Below are positions 63,002 to 64,000 of a stretch of 64,000 nucleotides of DNA, one piece after another. The notes beneath the pieces were generated by a model. It had not been told where the DNA came from. It made no database searches and saw only the letters and a program-made list of their open reading frames with translations. Source of the stretch: Sipunculus nudus. Taxonomy: Eukaryota; Annelida; Sipuncula; Golfingiida; Sipunculidae. The translations under genes were made by a program, and so were the position numbers. Each line of letters begins with the position of its first letter. Positions within the stretch are counted from its first letter, which is position 1. Location: the NCBI GenBank assembly GCA_026874595.1, contig CM049310.1, forward strand, positions 6,944,001 to 7,008,000, in the 5' to 3' direction.

Positions 63002-63548
63002 TGTGTGTATATATACAACTTTTATTGTTTTTTTGACGGTTTGAAGTATTTTATTTATCCTTCAATGAACTATAATGTTTTAAAAAGTAAAATTTCATTT
63101 TCAGTAAATAAATATTATTCTCTGGAGATCAGGGGGAGGGGGGGGGGGGTGATAACATTTAGCATCCCCCCTTGTTAACTAATTTTTTTAAGGGGGGATA
63201 TATACCGCCATCCCCCTATATTGATGCCTCGGTTTCCTGTGTCCATGCATGTTTTAGATGTTAAAAATTTTGCAAATATACATCTTCCCCAACAAATCTT
63301 TATCGATGAGTAGTATTCCTATTTCACTATACCATACTGCCTTGTACCATATCGATACACCTACACCTATCGATAACTCGTGGAAGCAGTCTCAGTCGCA
63401 TATATACAACACCATTGCTAGTGTTAAGTCAGGGTACAGGATATATAGTAATATAAACGTATAAGGACCTACATTTCCAAAGCACGTGATGCCTATGTAG
63501 ACGGGTTGAGGTATTTCGTTGTTGGATCTACCGAGGTAAGAATAACAT
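44907..63548 (-). CDS. Gene B: astacin metalloprotease, EGF-CUB-EGF-vWA-vWA-TSP1-like (5' end outside window)
   Basis: Thirteen joined exons, read downward: 63548-63473, 61762-61559, 60629-60506, 59339-59208, 58925-58804, 58021-57900, 57520-57390, 56984-56856, 54396-53818, 51802-51224, 49002-48615, 47930-47850, 45099-44907 (TGA). This gives 953 visible residues; the first base completes a codon begun in an exon beyond position 64000. Catalytic residues are intact, so an active secreted protease is likely. It is a convergent paralog of gene A: six of the seven astacin, EGF and CUB exons match in phase and nearly in length. It differs in what lies between CUB and tail. The role is unknown; adhesion or matrix localisation through vWA, mucin-like linker and TSP1 is inferred. 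Confidence 0.88.
45963..47361. mobile_element. hAT-like non-autonomous element, 1.4 kb
   Basis: The left end TAGGGCACAGCGCGGGCC and right end GGCCTGCGCAGAGCCCTA are inverted repeats (15 of 18). Flanks ATGCACAC (45955-45962) and ATGCATAC (47362-47369) match 7 of 8. Both ends run into GCGGGGCGGGCTG-type GC-rich subterminal repeats, contrasting with the AT-rich middle. No transposase frame. It lies in the last intron of gene B. Confidence 0.72.
47850..47930 (-). CDS. Gene B: small Cys-rich exon
   Basis: Exon of 81 nt, phase 2-2: [14 protein letters not shown], then [13 protein letters not shown]. It follows a clear TTGTTATTTCAG acceptor and ends [16 protein letters not shown] probably completes the TSP1-like repeat, as CNFKAC does in gene A. 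Confidence 0.8.
48615..49002 (-). CDS. Gene B: Thr/Pro-rich linker and start of TSP1-like repeat
   Basis: Exon of 388 nt, phase 1 in and 2 out, visible residues 734-862. Residues about 765-811 are mostly Thr, Pro and Ser, as in mucin-like O-glycosylated stalks. Then follows [21 protein letters not shown], which resembles the TSP1-like segment of gene A ([13 protein letters not shown]) but has lost the WxxW pair. Acceptor TTCCTGTTGCAG and donor GTGAGT are good. Confidence 0.84.
49003..51223. other. Gene B intron, no feature recognised
   Basis: AT-rich spacer between the linker exon and the second vWA exon. A frame near 49668-49916 (+) shows no known domain or splice support. Confidence 0.5.
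51224..51802 (-). CDS. Gene B: second von Willebrand A domain, single exon
   Basis: Another 579-nt phase 1-1 exon (visible residues 541-733), preceded by a short Pro-rich linker (APPPPKPRL). [42 protein letters not shown] and IKMFAIGFG mark the vWA strands. DTSSN lacks the final MIDAS Ser and the loop-3 Asp is replaced (ITAST); the loop-2 Thr remains. Equal exon length and phase with the first vWA point to an old exon duplication. The intron between them holds a 97-bp minisatellite. Confidence 0.9.
52040..53290. repeat. 97-bp minisatellite, about 12-13 copies
   Basis: CAGCTTGCTGAGGAACGAC recurs at 52142, 52239, 52332, 52428, 52525, 52622, 52719, 52816, 52913, 53007, 53103 and 53199, i.e. every 93-97 bp. 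Middle copies are nearly identical; the right-hand three form a variant (CTTGCAGAGGAACGATAAAG). It lies in the gene B intron between the vWA exons. The long minus-strand frame at 52901-53254 is a by-product of a 96-bp period. Confidence 0.95.
53818..54396 (-). CDS. Gene B: first von Willebrand A domain, single exon
   Basis: One 579-nt phase 1-1 exon (visible residues 348-540). It starts [17 protein letters not shown] and ends LKTSCQPK; the two outer cysteines probably close the domain. The vWA fold is recognisable: central strand VVFALD, a middle segment ILVGAISMG and a late strand RIGVVLTRC. The metal site is incomplete: DASGA has lost the last Ser of DxSxS, no clear loop-2 Thr is seen, and the usual TDG Asp is replaced (LTRCN). 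Ligand binding independent of metal, or a structural role, is inferred. Confidence 0.88.
55140..56640 (+). repeat. Dispersed repeat family (inverse of 31556-33510), interrupted by a SINE
   Basis: Two related blocks, about 55324-55560 and 56285-56530, share ACTGATG..CA.TCCATGATCAATAT and CTCGGAGAATATGGGTAAC, then TTTC..AGGAGATTT and CTCCCTGGATGTCAAGTA. The right end reads CCGGACAGACGACGG then GTGATCGCTATAGCTC and CAGCTGAGCTAAAA, the inverse of the 31.5-kb end. Confidence 0.6.
55765..56195 (+). mobile_element. tRNA-derived SINE, best-preserved copy
   Basis: A box GTGGCTCAGGGGTAA (about 55769-55783) and B box GGTTCGAATGT (55813-55823), in tRNA spacing, head a body of about 350 bp that ends GGAGGCGGTTACCTCCATC and an A-rich tail. 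Related copies are at 39888, 58405 and, inverted, 38165. Confidence 0.72.
56856..56984 (-). CDS. Gene B: second EGF domain
   Basis: Phase 1-1 exon, 129 nt: [15 protein letters not shown] ... [12 protein letters not shown], a complete six-cysteine EGF. The CVNGGTC loop is an O-fucose consensus. It occupies the place where gene A has its 20 EGF repeats. Confidence 0.87.
57390..58925 (-). CDS. Gene B: CUB domain (three exons)
   Basis: Exons 58925-58804, 58021-57900 and 57520-57390 (visible residues 180-304). [14 protein letters not shown] ... SPGYNENDP ... ECSWLLK, then [14 protein letters not shown], then [10 protein letters not shown] ... GFKLTYRI. Intron positions and phases (1, 0, 2, 1) equal those of the gene A CUB. 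A SINE sits in the first of these introns. One unusual extra cysteine (RYCC) is present. Confidence 0.86.
58405..58700 (+). mobile_element. tRNA-derived SINE
   Basis: GAGTTCGAATATCAGCCGAGG (B-box region), then GTGAGCGCTTTGCAGGCTCAATG and CACACTCAGGACCAGCAGG. Same family as 55765. It lies in the gene B CUB intron. Confidence 0.65.
59208..59339 (-). CDS. Gene B: EGF after astacin
   Basis: Phase 1-1 exon of 132 nt. The text [18 protein letters not shown], then [10 protein letters not shown], closely follows gene A exon 8. The donor is GAG|GTATAG. Confidence 0.88.
60506..60629 (-). CDS. Gene B: C-terminal astacin exon
   Basis: Exon of 124 nt, identical in length and phase to gene A exon 7. It reads [14 protein letters not shown] ... 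[17 protein letters not shown] ... YCS. It supplies the final catalytic-domain cysteine. Confidence 0.9.
60876..61023. mobile_element. 148-bp MITE
   Basis: Starts TGTTGCAATAA and ends TTATTGCAACA (perfect 11-bp inverted ends). A second inverted pair, GACTTAAGCCCAG/CTGGGCTTAAGTC, and a central palindrome around CATGGTAACC...GGTTACCATG make it almost wholly self-complementary. No clear target duplication. Confidence 0.65.
61559..61762 (-). CDS. Gene B: astacin zinc-site exon
   Basis: A 204-nt phase 0-0 exon. It contains [19 protein letters not shown] (zinc His at visible residues 32, 36 and 42; Glu 33) and the Met-turn SAMHY (87-91). The active site is complete. Acceptor TTTTTGCAG and donor GTGAGA are clear on the minus strand. 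Confidence 0.95.
61763..63472. other. Gene B intron with foldback and TA-rich repeats
   Basis: The first 900 bp show nothing recognisable. 62673-63230 is a repeat-rich block with (TA)n, a 32-bp inverted repeat, and G/C runs that recall the 19941 hAT-like element. Confidence 0.5.
62841..62940. repeat. 32-bp inverted repeat (31/32)
   Basis: Arm 62841-62872 begins GCGAAGTTTAAGATAAACAG; arm 62909-62940 ends CTGTTTATCTTAACCTTCGC. The 36-nt loop includes the smaller palindrome AACTAGTT. Flanked by (TA)n. Confidence 0.85.
63473..63548 (-). CDS. Gene B: astacin catalytic exon (equivalent of gene A exon 5)
   Basis: Exon of 76 nt flanked by TTCTTCCAG and GTAGGT. It reads (G)[17 protein letters not shown] ... 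ITCFGN, matching gene A GCMSFVGQ ... NENCLLL in cysteine placement. Incoming phase 2, outgoing phase 0. Nothing like the preceding catalytic exon is visible from 63549 to 64000. Confidence 0.83.
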
Positions 63549-64000
63549 CTGGAAGAAAAGAACCCAGATATTTCAATGTACATATACTCATTAAAAACTT
63601 AGGTATGAATAAAATATGAAAAGACTGGGAGATTTAGGAATGAATCATTGATTAATGATGCATGGATAACTACTGAAAGACATATGACAAATAAATATAT
63701 GGAATCATCAATGTTGATCAATAATAAGATCCATCAGGATATTCAATAAAATATGATTTATAAATGCATAAGAAGTTCCCTTAACAATATTTTATAATGT
63801 ATATAACGGACACAATATGGGGCTCTTTTTTGATTCATGGAGAACTACATTGAGACGGATTTTCTCTATGGTCTGTGCTGGGTGTATAGGTTCAGGACCC
63901 TTGGCAAGTTCTGCCCCTGTCTGGGTCTTCTACTAAATTAGGAACACTTCAATGTGACAAAAGCGTTTGATCCGCCCCCCAGAAGAACACTACAGTCAGT
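63549..64000. other. Gene B intron to window edge
   Basis: No astacin exon or other feature seen on either strand; the remaining 5' exons must lie further right. Confidence 0.5.

Noticed and set aside
62673-63231. Possible third hAT-like element related to 19941-20623
   Set aside because: The right end (TTGATGCCTCGG) departs from the expected inverted end and no 8-bp duplication could be read.

Overview
The window is animal nuclear DNA. Its genes are long and split into many short exons with GT-AG introns. The DNA is AT-rich, with long (TA)n runs, tRNA-derived SINEs, TIR elements and LTR-like repeats. The repeat style (short degenerate tandem arrays, tRNA-SINEs and MITEs inside introns) and the proteins (secreted astacin proteases joined to EGF, CUB, vWA and TSP1-like modules) suggest a marine invertebrate. 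A lophotrochozoan, probably a mollusc, is my best guess, but the sequence does not prove the taxon.

Two genes fill the window, tail to tail. Gene A (+ strand, 4103-41887) appears complete. I could join 37 coding exons in one open frame with matching phases at every junction, giving about 1471 residues. In order these are: signal peptide, prodomain with an aspartate-switch motif, furin-like site, astacin catalytic domain, one EGF, one CUB, 20 more EGF repeats, an unrecognised cysteine-rich stretch, a TSP1-like repeat and a short cysteine-rich tail. Gene B (- strand, 63548 down to 44907) is its diverged paralog. Its last 13 coding exons (953 residues) are here; its signal peptide, prodomain and first catalytic exons lie beyond the right edge. 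Gene B has the same astacin-EGF-CUB core with equivalent exon borders and phases, and a similar TSP1-like/CCxGY tail. Between CUB and tail it carries one EGF, two vWA domains and a Thr/Pro-rich linker instead of the EGF array.

Layout: 1-900, degenerate tandem repeat; 901-3900, no gene seen; about 3942-4102, likely core promoter and 5' UTR of gene A; 4103-41887, gene A; 41888-44906, shared 3' intergenic or UTR space; 44907-63548, gene B; 63549-64000, gene B intron. Introns hold two oppositely oriented LTR-like elements, two hAT-like non-autonomous elements with near-perfect 8-bp target duplications, a 148-bp MITE, several tRNA-SINEs, a 97-bp minisatellite, and two long hairpins.

Both products should enter the secretory pathway and act outside the cell as zinc metalloproteases whose C-terminal modules set where they bind. 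The most notable points are the run of recently duplicated EGF exons in gene A (two exons identical over 123 nt), the split of Notch-type glycosylation consensus sites along the EGF array, the twin vWA exons of identical length with eroded metal sites in gene B, and different modules lying at the same place in two sister proteases.
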